A stretch of 64,000 nucleotides of DNA. Origin: Mycobacterium attenuatum. GTDB lineage: Bacteria; Actinomycetota; Actinomycetes; Mycobacteriales; Mycobacteriaceae. Both the position numbers and the translations under genes were made by a program. The notes under the pieces were generated by a model. That model was not told the origin of the DNA. It was given only the letters and a program-made list of their open reading frames with translations, and made no database searches. Position 1 is the stretch's first letter; each line of letters opens with the position of its first letter. The stretch covers positions 1-64,000 of the forward strand of contig NZ_UPHT01000092.1 of the NCBI RefSeq assembly GCF_900566085.1. The letters are read 5' to 3'. Positions 40,555 through 49,548 of the stretch are shown here, one piece after another.

Positions 40555-41625
40555 TCAGGCGATCCGGCGGCCGTCGGCCCCGAAGAAGTGCAGCTGACCG
40601 GGTCGCGGACGCAGACGCACGCGGCTGCCGCGCGAGGGTGGATCGCGGCCGTCGGTGCGCGCCACGACGGCCGTGCCGCTCGCCTCGTCCGGCCCCACGA
40701 TCCGGCCGTACAGGTAGGCGTCGGCGCCGAGTTCCTCGACCACCTCGACTTCCATTTCCGCGCCGGCGTCACCCACCTCGAAATGTTCGGGACGCACACC
40801 GACGCTGATCTCGCTTGCGGCGGAAGCGATTTCGCGCGGGACGGCGATGAGCCAATCTCCCAGCGACACCGACGAGTCGACGATGGGCAGGGTGAACAGA
40901 TTCATGGCCGGAGAGCCGATGAATCCGGCGACGAACACGTTCGCCGGGTTGCGGTAAAGCTCCCGCGGCGTCGCGCATTGCTGCAACACTCCGTCGCACA
41001 GCACCGCGACGCGGTCACCCATCGTCATGGCCTCCACCTGATCATGAGTCACGTAGACGGTGGTGGTGGCGAGTTGGCGTTGCAAGGCCGCGATTTGGTT
41101 GCGGGTTTGTACCCGCAGCTTGGCATCGAGGTTGGACAGCGGCTCGTCCATCAGGAACACGTGCGGACGGCGCACGATGGCGCGCCCCATTGCCACCCGC
41201 TGGCGTTGTCCGCCGGAGAGGTCTTTGGGTTTGCGGTCCAGGTATGGTTGCAAGTCAAGCAGTTTCGCTGCCGCCAGCACTCGTTCGCGGATCTCGGCCT
41301 TCGGCGTCTTGGCAACCTTCAACGCGAATCCCATGTTCTGCGCCACACTCATGTGGGGATACAGGGCATAGTTCTGGAACACCATCGCGACATCGCGTTC
41401 TTTGGGATCGACGGTGGTGACGTCACGGTCGCCGATCAGGATCCGGCCCGAATCCAGTTTTTCCAATCCGGCCACCAGCCGCAGCGAGGTGGTCTTGCCG
41501 CATCCGGACGGGCCGACCAGTACGACGAACTCGCCGTCGCCGACAACGAGATCGAGACGGTCCAGCGCTGGCCGGTCCGCACCCGGGTAGCGGCGGGTCG
41601 CCGCCTCGAAACTCACCGAAGCCAT
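40555..41625 (-). CDS. Sugar ABC transporter ATP-binding protein (Rv2038c-like)
   Basis: A 356-residue ATPase of the MalK/UgpC family: Walker A GPSGCGKTT, signature LSGGQRQRVAMGRAI, Walker B VFLMDEPLSNLD, H-loop VYVTHDQVEA. The C-terminal 110 residues are the OB-like regulatory domain (VGVRPEHFEV). It powers the importer formed with the two permeases upstream on the same strand, 4 bp away. Rv2038c is its counterpart; the sugar is not fixed by the sequence. Confidence 0.9.
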   Translation of the reverse strand: MASVSFEAATRRYPGADRPALDRLDLVVGDGEFVVLVGPSGCGKTTSLRLVAGLEKLDSGRILIGDRDVTTVDPKERDVAMVFQNYALYPHMSVAQNMGFALKVAKTPKAEIRERVLAAAKLLDLQPYLDRKPKDLSGGQRQRVAMGRAIVRRPHVFLMDEPLSNLDAKLRVQTRNQIAALQRQLATTTVYVTHDQVEAMTMGDRVAVLCDGVLQQCATPRELYRNPANVFVAGFIGSPAMNLFTLPIVDSSVSLGDWLIAVPREIASAASEISVGVRPEHFEVGDAGAEMEVEVVEELGADAYLYGRIVGPDEASGTAVVARTDGRDPPSRGSRVRLRPRPGQLHFFGADGRRIA

Positions 41626-41629
41626 CGGA

Positions 41630-42478
41630 TCACCCGCCGAGCCCGGTCGCGGCGATACCGCGGATGAAGGAACGCTGCGCCACCGCGTAGACGACTACCA
41701 ACGGCAGCAGGATCAGTATCGACGTCGCCATGAATACCGGCCAGCGCGCCACGTACTCGCCGCGCAACCGCACCAGGCCAAGTGTCAGCGTAGCCAGGCT
41801 GTTGCGCTGGATCATCAGCAGCGGCCACAGAAAATCGTTCCACACATTGACCCAGGTGAGCACCGCCAGCACCATCACCGCCGGTCTGGCATGCGGCAAC
41901 AGGATCCGCCAATAGATCTGCCAGGGCGAACACCCGTCCAGAATCGCCGCCTCTTCGAGGTCGTTTGGGAGAGTGAGGAAGAACTGCCGCATGAGGTATG
42001 TGCCGAAAGCGCTACCGAACAAGCCCGGCACAATCATCGCCCACGGCGTATCCACCCATCCCATGGTCCGCATGAGAATGAATTGCGGGATCACGGTGAC
42101 CGTCAGCGGCACCATCAACGTGCCCAGATACATCACGAACAACGTGTCGCGGCCGCGAAACTGCAGTCGCGCAAAGGCGTATCCGGCGAGCGAGCAGAAG
42201 AACACTTGGCCGGCCGTGACGCATCCGGCATACAGCACGGTATTGAAGAACATTCGCCAGAACGGCATCAGCTTGAACACCTCACCGTAATTGGACCACT
42301 GCGGGTGGGCAGGAACCAGCCGCGGTTCACTGACCTCCCCGTCCGCCTTCAGCGAACCCGACAGCGCCCACACGATCGGAAACAGCGCGCACCATGCGAT
42401 GCCGATCAGCGCGATGTACACCGCGGCCGCGCGAAAGATGTTGCGCGTGACCACCCGATCAGCCGAGCCCACGCGCAA
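41630..42478 (-). CDS. Sugar ABC transporter permease (Rv2039c-like)
   Basis: A 282-residue inner-membrane permease with six hydrophobic segments and the MalG-type cytoplasmic loop EEAAILDGCSPWQIYWRILLPHARP, which docks on the ATPase. The family EAA loop is complete. It overlaps the preceding permease gene by 20 bp, so translation is coupled. A slightly later start (VVTRNIFRAAAV) is possible. Confidence 0.88.
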   Translation of the reverse strand: MRVGSADRVVTRNIFRAAAVYIALIGIAWCALFPIVWALSGSLKADGEVSEPRLVPAHPQWSNYGEVFKLMPFWRMFFNTVLYAGCVTAGQVFFCSLAGYAFARLQFRGRDTLFVMYLGTLMVPLTVTVIPQFILMRTMGWVDTPWAMIVPGLFGSAFGTYLMRQFFLTLPNDLEEAAILDGCSPWQIYWRILLPHARPAVMVLAVLTWVNVWNDFLWPLLMIQRNSLATLTLGLVRLRGEYVARWPVFMATSILILLPLVVVYAVAQRSFIRGIAATGLGG

Positions 42479-43418
42479 CCTCCCAGGAGCGCCGCCGGGT
42501 GAGGCGCAGTTGCAGCACGGTCAGCACCAGCAGGATGGCGAACATCACCCACGCCAGAGCAGACGCGTAGCCGAATTCCAGAAATCCGAAGGCATTCTGG
42601 AAGAGCATGATGCCCAGCACATAGGTCCCGGTTTCCGGTCCGCCGTTGGCGCCGGTGAGGACATAAACGAGGTCGAAGGCCTGGAACGCGTGGATGATCG
42701 AGATGACGACCACAAACGACATGGCGCCCCGGATCAACGGCGCCGTGATCGACGCGAACTGGCGGATCTCACCGGCTCCATCGATTTTGGCCGCTTCGTA
42801 GACGCTTTCGGGCACCCCCTGCATGGCGGCCAGCAGGACGACGGTCGCGAACGGCACGCTGCGCCATACGCTGACCAGACAGAGCGAGACCATCGCCCAC
42901 CGGGGCTCGATCAGCCACGGGATCGGGCCGACTCTCAGCCAGCCGAGCATGATGTTGAGCAATCCGTTGTTGGTGTCGAAGACGAACTGCCAGATCACCG
43001 CCATCACCACCGACGAGATGGCCAGCGGCAGGAACGCGATGATGCGAAAGATGCTGATTCCCTTAACTTTCCGGTTCAGCACGCCCGCGATGACGAGGCT
43101 GATGAGCAGCGTCGGCAGCACCGTCCCGAGGGTGAAGATGAGCGTGTTGCGCACCGCGATCAAAAACAGCGGGTCAGCGGTGAACAGGTGCCGGAAGTTC
43201 CGCAGACCGACGAACCTGGGCGGGGTGAACAGGTCCCAGCTCTGAAAGCTCATGTACAGCGAGAACCCGAGCGGAAAGAGCATGAACACCACGACCGCAA
43301 CCAGGTTCGGGGCGACGAACAGCCGGCCGGCCCATGACCGTCGGCGCCAAAGGCTATGCCTCCCCGTGCGTTTCGCGGCTACCGGCTCGGGTAGGCGCGG
43401 CGACCTGATCGAGCTCAT
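42459..43418 (-). CDS. Sugar ABC transporter permease (Rv2040c-like)
   Basis: A 319-residue permease of the MalF/UgpA type: N-terminal transmembrane segment (LFVAPNLVAVVVFMLFPLGF) and a cytoplasmic loop ESVYEAAKIDGAGEIRQFASITAPLI. Six segments are visible. The ATG at 43418 overlaps the stop of the binding-protein gene (ATGA); the long upstream extension in the same frame is a shadow of that gene. Confidence 0.88.
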   Translation of the reverse strand: MSSIRSPRLPEPVAAKRTGRHSLWRRRSWAGRLFVAPNLVAVVVFMLFPLGFSLYMSFQSWDLFTPPRFVGLRNFRHLFTADPLFLIAVRNTLIFTLGTVLPTLLISLVIAGVLNRKVKGISIFRIIAFLPLAISSVVMAVIWQFVFDTNNGLLNIMLGWLRVGPIPWLIEPRWAMVSLCLVSVWRSVPFATVVLLAAMQGVPESVYEAAKIDGAGEIRQFASITAPLIRGAMSFVVVISIIHAFQAFDLVYVLTGANGGPETGTYVLGIMLFQNAFGFLEFGYASALAWVMFAILLVLTVLQLRLTRRRSWEVARGLG

Positions 43419-44731
43419 GGACTTCGCAGTACCTCGTCGACGGCGGGCGCCAGCCCGGCCAGCGATGCCGCCGGGCGCGACCCGCGCAGCACGGGTCCGA
43501 AGGCGCGTTCCATCAGGGCGTAGACCTTTGGCCACACCGGCGTGATCGGCAGCCCTTGCGAATGCCCCGGTCCACCGGTGAGCACGGCGAGATTGTCGAC
43601 CCTGCGGTGCGCTTCGGCAAATCCGGCGGAGTCGATCGCGGACCACAAGACCGGTACGAAGAGCTTTGTCTCACCGATCAGTGCCTGGCCGACGGGTCCG
43701 GTTGCGAACTTGACGAATTCCCAAGCCTGCTCGGTGCGACGGCTGGTGGCCGCAATGGCCAGTCCGGTGGCGCCGATATTGGAACACGACGCGTGCCCGT
43801 TGCGGCCAAGGGGAAGGGTGGTGACGTTGAAGTCCAGGCCGTCGGCCCGGTCGAAAGTCTGGTAGCGCCAATGGCCGCCCAGCGCCATCGCCGCCCTACC
43901 CGAGGAAAAAAGTTCGGGCGTGGCCGTCGATTGCAATTCGGATGCGGTGGGCGCCACTTTGTGCGTGGTGATCAACTCGGCGTAGAACTGGACGGCCTCG
44001 ATGAAGGCGTCCTGATCGAAATTGAGATGGTTCGGGTTCATCTGCGGCGAGGACCACGGTACGCCATTGTTCATGGCGAACAGTCCGGCGGAGAGGGCGG
44101 GAACGAAGGTATCGACAAACCCCCACTGGCTGACCCGTCCGGTGGCGTCGCGCTTGGTGAGCGCGCGAGCGGCATTGAGGAATTCGGCGAAACCCCACGG
44201 CTGCTCCCAGCTCGTGGGCGGCGGCCGAACCCCCGCCTCGGCGAAGAGTCGCTTGTTGTAGTAGAGGTAATTCCCCGACCACTGCTCCGGCAGGGCGTAT
44301 TGGGCTCCGTTGTAGGTGAAGGTGTCATACAGGTTCACGATGCTGTCCGACTTCAGCTCCGCTGCGAAACCGCGGTCACGCGCCAGCATGGTGTTGAGGT
44401 CCAGAAACGCACCCCGGTCGGCCAGCCCGGCGTGGCTCAACTCCCACGCCATCAGCACATCGGGACACTTCCCCCCCGCGCAAAACGTCGATATCTGCTG
44501 CAGGGGTCCCGGCCCGGACAGCAACGCTCGCACCCTGATGTCGGGGTGGCGGCGGCAGAACTCCTCGATGATGCGCATCCGGGCGTCTGCTTCTTCAGGG
44601 TTGGCGGCGAAGAAGAAGGTCAGGGCGTCGTCGTCGGAGGCGCAGCCGGCCGTCCACGATGCCAGCGGTGTCGCGGCGAGTGCTCCCGTCGCCTGCAACA
44701 GGCGCCGCCGTGCGAACGGCTTGTCGAACAT
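43415..44731 (-). CDS. Sugar-binding lipoprotein of an ABC importer (Rv2041c-like)
   Basis: A 438-residue extracellular solute-binding protein of family 1. The N-terminus has ARRRLLQATGALAA, a Tat-like signal, and a lipobox-like TAGC with the lipid-bearing Cys at 30. FFFAANPEEADARMRIIEEF starts the mature domain. It would be held on the outer face of the membrane and deliver a sugar to the permeases. It is the first gene of the four-gene operon 44731-40555; the patatin gene may be co-transcribed. Confidence 0.88.
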   Translation of the reverse strand: MFDKPFARRRLLQATGALAATPLASWTAGCASDDDALTFFFAANPEEADARMRIIEEFCRRHPDIRVRALLSGPGPLQQISTFCAGGKCPDVLMAWELSHAGLADRGAFLDLNTMLARDRGFAAELKSDSIVNLYDTFTYNGAQYALPEQWSGNYLYYNKRLFAEAGVRPPPTSWEQPWGFAEFLNAARALTKRDATGRVSQWGFVDTFVPALSAGLFAMNNGVPWSSPQMNPNHLNFDQDAFIEAVQFYAELITTHKVAPTASELQSTATPELFSSGRAAMALGGHWRYQTFDRADGLDFNVTTLPLGRNGHASCSNIGATGLAIAATSRRTEQAWEFVKFATGPVGQALIGETKLFVPVLWSAIDSAGFAEAHRRVDNLAVLTGGPGHSQGLPITPVWPKVYALMERAFGPVLRGSRPAASLAGLAPAVDEVLRSP

Positions 44732-44882
44732 GCTGCTCCCGGTTCTGGGCCTCGATTCCGGTGCCGACTGTATGTGATGGGCACCGATACTGCTGCGGTC
44801 TTCCCGGGATGACGATGCGCGGGTGGATTTCCCGTCCGGCGGGTCAGTACCGGCCCACGGGCGCGATCTGCGCCACCCGGCT

Positions 44883-46142
44883 TTAGGCCGAGGTTCCCGC
44901 GGCCAACTCCTGCAATTCCGCGGGCGTGTCGTCGTGGTCGTAGCCGTGACTCGCGTCCACGGTCAGATCGTCCTCGCTGAGCTGCGTGGCGTTCTTGCCA
45001 CCCAGATATTGGGTGAGGCCGGACTTTTCGTAATGGGTCTTGATCCGGTCACTCATCAGCCCGATGTATTCGAGGTTGGGTACGAGCCGTTCGAACATGA
45101 TGCTGCGGAACTTGACCATGCTTGGCGAGTCCAGCATCTGTTCGTCCCAGACCTTCAGCGGCACCTTGTGGGAGAACCACTCTTCGTACACCTCGTGCAT
45201 CAGGAACCGGTTGCGCATCAGCAGCGCCACCTCATAGACCCAGTCTTCGCGTTCGCGGCGTTCCTTCTCCGAGATGTTCTGGGTGATGTGATCGCGCAGG
45301 GCCAGCACGCCGTAGTGCACATGGCGGGCTTCGTCCTGGATCACCATCTTGAGCAACTGTTTGAGCAGCGGCTCGCGCGTCTGCTGGTAAATGGTGGTGA
45401 AGGCGCCCAACGCCAGGCCCTCGATCATGATCTGCATGCCGAGGAATTTGAAATCCCAACGGCCGTCGGTCATCAGCTCGTCGATGAGGACGAACAGATT
45501 GTCGTTAACCGTGTAGATCTTCTCGAGCTTGGTGTCCAGATAACGCAGGAACACCTCGAGGTGCCGGCCCTCGTCCATGACCTGGGTTGCTCCGTAGAGC
45601 TTCGCGTCGGTCCAGTGCACGCACTCGGTCACCTGAGCCGAAGCGAACAGCGCGCCTTGCTCGCCGTGCATGAACTGGCTGAGCAGCCACGCCGCGATGT
45701 CCCACGTCAGCTTGCGCTCCTCCAGCGCCGTCAGCCGCACGCCGAACCCCTCGATTTCGGTGAACGGTACGAAGCTGCGCGGCAGGATCTGCGCGTCCGG
45801 GTTGTCCGGGGTGACGTCCAGCTCCCACGGCAGGTCGGCCTCACCGTCCCATTGCTTGGATACCGCGCGCCGGTACAGCTCGTACATCTCGGTGAAGTCG
45901 CTTTGGTAGTTGAGCCGGAAATGGGCGCTGTGGTGGGCCGGCATGTCCACGTGGTCACCACGCTTGCCTTTGCCCAGCACCAGTCCACGCACGGCCGAAG
46001 GCGCCATGGAGAGAGCGACTTTCGGGTTCTGCACCGACAGCATCACCCCCACACTGTCGAGGGTTTTGTGAATCTTGTTCTGCGCCTTGATCGGCAGGCC
46101 GCGCACCATCGATTCCACCGAAGTCTTCACTGCCGAAGTCAT
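44883..46142 (-). CDS. Ferritin-like diiron oxygenase
   Basis: A 419-residue helical protein with two sets of metal ligands: Glu in FMHGEQGAL and Glu/His in VMDEGRHLEVF, then Glu in IEGLALGAF and Glu/His in IQDEARHVHYG. This E, ExxH, E, ExxH pattern is that of ferritin-like diiron oxygenases/desaturases. It is not the stearoyl-ACP desaturase itself. The ATG at 46142 follows CGCAGGAGG; a TTG start two codons earlier is possible. It lies 16 bp after a ferredoxin-linked reductase gene, its obvious electron donor. The substrate is not known. It has no place in the collinear block and so is an insertion. Confidence 0.78.
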   Translation of the reverse strand: MTSAVKTSVESMVRGLPIKAQNKIHKTLDSVGVMLSVQNPKVALSMAPSAVRGLVLGKGKRGDHVDMPAHHSAHFRLNYQSDFTEMYELYRRAVSKQWDGEADLPWELDVTPDNPDAQILPRSFVPFTEIEGFGVRLTALEERKLTWDIAAWLLSQFMHGEQGALFASAQVTECVHWTDAKLYGATQVMDEGRHLEVFLRYLDTKLEKIYTVNDNLFVLIDELMTDGRWDFKFLGMQIMIEGLALGAFTTIYQQTREPLLKQLLKMVIQDEARHVHYGVLALRDHITQNISEKERREREDWVYEVALLMRNRFLMHEVYEEWFSHKVPLKVWDEQMLDSPSMVKFRSIMFERLVPNLEYIGLMSDRIKTHYEKSGLTQYLGGKNATQLSEDDLTVDASHGYDHDDTPAELQELAAGTSA

Positions 46143-46158
46143 CTCCAACCTCCTGCGG

Positions 46159-47298
46159 TCACGCGTCGAGGACGACGCTTTCTTGGGCGTATGCCGAGCA
46201 GCTGAGGATGTAGCCTTCCGACCGTTCCTGTTCGCTCAGGCAGTTCGGTTCGTCGACGGCCACCGCGCCGCTGATCACCTTGAGCTTGCATGCGGCGCAG
46301 CCACCGACGGTGCAGCTGAAGTTGAGCTTCAATCCGCCGCGCAGGCCCGCCTCCAGAATCGTCTCGCCGGGCTGCTGGGTAACGGTACGGCCCGAGGCGC
46401 GGAACTGAACGTCGTGCGGTTGGGTCGGCACCGTGCGGGTGTGCTGGGGCGCGGCATAGAAGCGTTCTCGATGGATGCGACTGACCGCGACGCCGGCGTC
46501 GGTCAGCGCTGCCGTGGTACTGTCCATCAATCCTGTTGGGGCACAAAGAAATATCTGGGCATCCCGGCGTGGCGCCAAGAGCGCGGCGGCACGCTCGCCG
46601 GTGAGCCGCCCGGCCTCCCCCGGCCATTCCGGCGCTGGCTGCGAGAGCACGTGCACCACCCGCAGCCGCGGATGAGCGGCGGCCAATGCCGACAGCCGCC
46701 GCGCGAAGATGATCTCGCTTTGCCGCCGCGAGGCATACACCAGCGAGATCTCGCGTTGGGGCTGCTGTCGCAGCTCGGTTTCTATCATGCTGATCACTGG
46801 TGTAATGCCGCTGCCGGCGGCCAAGAATGCCAGCGGCACGGAGTCATTTTCGTCGACGTCGGGAAGGACGAACTCGCCCGTTGGCCCCAGCACCGCGTAC
46901 TCGTATCCGGCAGCGACCTTGCGGTGCACGAAGCCCGACACAACGCCGCCGTCGATCGCCTTGACGGTACAGGCCAGCCGATCACCCTCGGCGGCGCAGA
47001 TCGAGTATGCCCGTTTGACGGTCGCGCCGTCGATGTCGAAGCAGTGCGTCAGGTACTGCCCGGCGCGAAACTCCAGTGGGCGGCCGTCGGTCACCTCCAG
47101 CACCAGCGTCACTGCATCGACGGTCTCGTGGATCACCTCGGCAACGCGGACGTGACGTCGCGCCGGCGTCGTCGCCGACTGTGCCCACCGCCGAGAGGGG
47201 CCATCGGGACGCGCCACGGTGACCGGAAGTGGCTTCCTGCGGTGTAACTGGGCAACCCGTGCAGCCAACGATCGCGGCACGGTGGGAAGGCTCGGCAT
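46159..47298 (-). CDS. Ferredoxin-NAD(P)H oxidoreductase (FAD and plant-type 2Fe-2S)
   Basis: A 379-residue reductase: FAD domain (VKRAYSICA), NAD(P)H domain (AGSGITPVISMI; DAQIFLCAPTGLM) and a C-terminal plant-type ferredoxin with Cys in FSCTVGGCAACKLKV and a fourth in ILSC. This is the PaaK/HMP-type electron donor of diiron or Rieske oxygenases. I choose ATG 47298, preceded by CAGGGGACCC, because an operator palindrome lies at 47320-47335, which would be inside the gene if TTG 47340 were used. It pairs with the diiron oxygenase gene. Confidence 0.82.
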   Translation of the reverse strand: MPSLPTVPRSLAARVAQLHRRKPLPVTVARPDGPSRRWAQSATTPARRHVRVAEVIHETVDAVTLVLEVTDGRPLEFRAGQYLTHCFDIDGATVKRAYSICAAEGDRLACTVKAIDGGVVSGFVHRKVAAGYEYAVLGPTGEFVLPDVDENDSVPLAFLAAGSGITPVISMIETELRQQPQREISLVYASRRQSEIIFARRLSALAAAHPRLRVVHVLSQPAPEWPGEAGRLTGERAAALLAPRRDAQIFLCAPTGLMDSTTAALTDAGVAVSRIHRERFYAAPQHTRTVPTQPHDVQFRASGRTVTQQPGETILEAGLRGGLKLNFSCTVGGCAACKLKVISGAVAVDEPNCLSEQERSEGYILSCSAYAQESVVLDA

Positions 47299-47319
47299 CG
47301 GGTCCCCTGCCACAAAGTA

Positions 47320-47335
47320 GGAACGGAATCGTTCC
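47320..47335 (+). promoter_or_regulatory. Inverted repeat near the reductase start
   Basis: GGAACG-GAAT-CGTTCC, a perfect 6-bp inverted repeat, 22 bp before the chosen reductase start. It is a candidate site for the divergent TetR regulator (47442) or another factor. Confidence 0.5.
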
Positions 47336-47343
47336 GACAATAT

Positions 47344-47355
47344 TGACAGGTGTCA
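47344..47355 (+). promoter_or_regulatory. Second inverted repeat in the divergent region
   Basis: TGACA-GG-TGTCA with 5-bp arms lies 8 bp from the first repeat. The two together may form one TetR-type control region for the reductase/oxygenase operon. Confidence 0.4.
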
Positions 47356-47441
47356 TGTTTTGGCCGTAGGGCCGAAAGTCCCTAAAGCGGACGCCTCGGT
47401 CCCAGCAACTCAGGCGTGCGACGCTGTGCCAAGATGGCGTC

Positions 47442-48071
47442 GTGATCCCCGTCGTGCGGCCATTTCGCGGCGTCAGCGCGGAGGCGCGACGCGATCAGCG
47501 CCGCAATCAGTTGCTCGATGCGTGCCTGGAAGTCGCCGGGACCGCCGGGATGGCCGCAACGACCGTCGAGGCGGTCAGCCGGCAGGCCGGTCTGTCGAAG
47601 CGGTACTTCTATGAGAGCTTCCGCACCCGTGACGAGCTTTTCGAGGCCCTGGCGCAGCGTTTGCTCGCCGAAATCACCGGCGGCGTCCTCGATTCGATGG
47701 CCGATTCGGCCGCGGAGCTGATAGATCGCGCGCGGGTCGGCATCGGGCGGGTGATCACCGTGCTGACCGATGATCCGCGCAAGGCGCGCTTGTTCACCGA
47801 GCTGATCGGCGGTGAGTTGGTCAAGGACACCGTCGGCGGGGCCGAGCACGAACTGGCCGAGCTGCTGACCCAGCTGCTGCTCGCCGGGACCGGCAGCGAC
47901 AAGAGCCAATACCATCGTCTGCGGCTCGCCACCCTGGTGATCGTGGCCGGCACCGCCAAGGCCGTCACCAGTTGGCTCGACGGAAAGCTCACCGTGTCGC
48001 GCGACGACCTCATCGAAGAGATCGCGCAGATGTCGGTCGCCGCGGCACACACCGTGCGCAGCGACCTGTGA
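47442..48071 (+). CDS. TetR family regulator of the diiron oxygenase operon
   Basis: A 209-residue regulator with the usual helix-turn-helix (ARRDQRRNQLLDACLEVAGTAGMAATTVEAVSRQAGLSKRYFYESFRTRDELF). The ligand domain is Leu/Ala-rich with no recognised signature. It is divergent from the reductase/oxygenase pair with about 143 bp between, including two inverted repeats. It probably represses that pair until a substrate-like ligand binds. The GTG start has no strong ribosome-binding site. Confidence 0.82.
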   Translation: MIPVVRPFRGVSAEARRDQRRNQLLDACLEVAGTAGMAATTVEAVSRQAGLSKRYFYESFRTRDELFEALAQRLLAEITGGVLDSMADSAAELIDRARVGIGRVITVLTDDPRKARLFTELIGGELVKDTVGGAEHELAELLTQLLLAGTGSDKSQYHRLRLATLVIVAGTAKAVTSWLDGKLTVSRDDLIEEIAQMSVAAAHTVRSDL

Positions 48072-48094
48072 GAGCTACCGACGGCCTGACCGAA

Positions 48095-48892
48095 TCACGC
48101 TGGAAAGTACCGGATCCGGTTGATGTGGTTGCCGCGCCTCGATAGCTCGGCAAACAGTATCCCGCGCCCGTGATCGGATGCCAGCGACACCGTCACCGTT
48201 GAGCCGGCGCCGTTGATCTTCGTCGAGCTGGCGCGGTCGAGCTGGTGTGCCAGTTCGGCCGGGTCCAGTATGTCGTCATCGCCCAAAGTCATTGCCGCAG
48301 TTGGCGACAGCATATGTCCCGCGGTGTCCGTGTCGCCGCGTCCCACCGCGTCGAGAAAGGTCGTCACCAGTTTTTTGTGCCGCGTCCCCGCCCGGCGAAA
48401 TCCGGTCAGGAAGCCGGCGGTGCCACGCAGGCCCTGGTTGCCCAGCAGCCCCTGCGACAGCTTCAGCGCGGGCAGTATCGCAGGTGATCCGGTTCGCAGA
48501 AACTGCAACATCATCGCCGGTAGGTCCCAGTAGGCCCGCAACACGGCAATCTTCCAGTCGCCGTTGACTTTTCGCAGATCGTAACGCAGAAAGGCGGGCA
48601 CAAACATGGTCACCGCGGGAGCCATTGCCACCTCGAGTTCGAGGTCGCGCAGGACGACCGAGCCGCAGACGATGTCGAGGTCGCGATGAAATTTGATATC
48701 TCGCGGGGCGATGAACGTGTCGAAGAACCGGCCGATCTGCGCGTGGCCCACGTGCGGCTGCGAACCCACCGGGTCGTAGACCCGGCCGTCGCTGGTAAAC
48801 AGGCCCACCCAGCCGTCGCGGTCGTGGGCAGCGGCGGCCCGGGGCGACCGCTCGACGGTAGCCAGCAGTTCTTCGCGATCCGGCCGTACCAT
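48095..48892 (-). CDS. SnoaL/NTF2-like protein (Rv2042c-like)
   Basis: A 265-residue protein containing two NTF2-like halves (RAAAAHDRDGWVGLFTSDGRVYDPVGSQPHVG at about residue 17 and FLDAVGRGDTDTAGHMLSPTAAMT at about 185). The first has the family Asp/His pattern. The role is unknown. The ATG at 48892 overlaps the pncA stop (ATGA), so pncA and this gene are translationally coupled, as the M. tuberculosis order Rv2043c-Rv2042c would predict. Its last residues are RRGNHINRIRYFPA. Confidence 0.78.
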   Translation of the reverse strand: MVRPDREELLATVERSPRAAAAHDRDGWVGLFTSDGRVYDPVGSQPHVGHAQIGRFFDTFIAPRDIKFHRDLDIVCGSVVLRDLELEVAMAPAVTMFVPAFLRYDLRKVNGDWKIAVLRAYWDLPAMMLQFLRTGSPAILPALKLSQGLLGNQGLRGTAGFLTGFRRAGTRHKKLVTTFLDAVGRGDTDTAGHMLSPTAAMTLGDDDILDPAELAHQLDRASSTKINGAGSTVTVSLASDHGRGILFAELSRRGNHINRIRYFPA

Positions 48893-49452
48893 CAGCGGCT
48901 CCGGACCAACTCGATGCCGGCGGTATGCAGCTGGCTCAGCGCCTCGTTGGTGGTATCGGGCGAGGCGCCCGCAGTCAGGTCCAGCAGCACCCTGGTCGTG
49001 AAGCCTGCCCGGGCCAGGTCCGCGGCGGTGTGCCGCACGCAATGATCGGTGGCGACACCGACCACGTCGACCTCGTCGACACCGCGCTGGCGCAGCCATT
49101 CCGGCAGCGTGACGCCGTGCTCGTCGACACCCTCGGCTCCGCTGTAGGCGGCGCCGTAGGCTCCCTTGTGGAAGACGGCCCCGAGGTGGCCGGTATCGAG
49201 CTCGGGATGAAAGTCGGAGCCGCGGCTTCCGGCACGGCAGTGCGCCGGCCACGACGACGAATAATCCGGGTGTTCGGAGAAATGCCCACCGGGATCGATA
49301 TGGAAGTCCTTGGTGGCCACCACGTGCTCGTAGTCCGGCCGGCCGGCCAGGTAGCCGTTGATCGCGTGCACCAGCCGGTCGGCACCGGGCACCGGCACCG
49401 AGCCGCCGTCGCAGAAATCGGTCTGCAGGTCGACGATGATCAGCGCTCGCAC
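48892..49452 (-). CDS. pncA: Nicotinamidase/pyrazinamidase
   Basis: A 186-residue PncA that turns nicotinamide to nicotinate for NAD recycling and activates the drug pyrazinamide. The catalytic triad is intact (Asp 8 in IIVDLQTDFC, Lys 96 in VFHKGAY, Cys 138 in TDHCVR), as are the iron ligands Asp 49, His 51, His 57 and His 71. The His 57 that is Asp in M. bovis is His here. I use the GTG at 49452 rather than three codons earlier because the protein then equals the M. tuberculosis length and numbering. The sequence gives no sign of a dead enzyme. Confidence 0.93.
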   Translation of the reverse strand: MRALIIVDLQTDFCDGGSVPVPGADRLVHAINGYLAGRPDYEHVVATKDFHIDPGGHFSEHPDYSSSWPAHCRAGSRGSDFHPELDTGHLGAVFHKGAYGAAYSGAEGVDEHGVTLPEWLRQRGVDEVDVVGVATDHCVRHTAADLARAGFTTRVLLDLTAGASPDTTNEALSQLHTAGIELVRSR

Positions 49453-49548
49453 GATGTCCACCCTAATCCCAGCGGTTGCGGGCCGCCGCGGGCTCCGGCG
49501 GCCGGCGCTGTCGGTTTGCCGGCAGCCGGACCGGGGAATACCCCGCCC

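Noticed and set aside
40552..46205. Several 350-460 codon plus-strand frames opposite the sugar transporter and diiron oxygenase genes
   Set aside because: They mirror well-supported minus-strand genes and show no domain or start signal.
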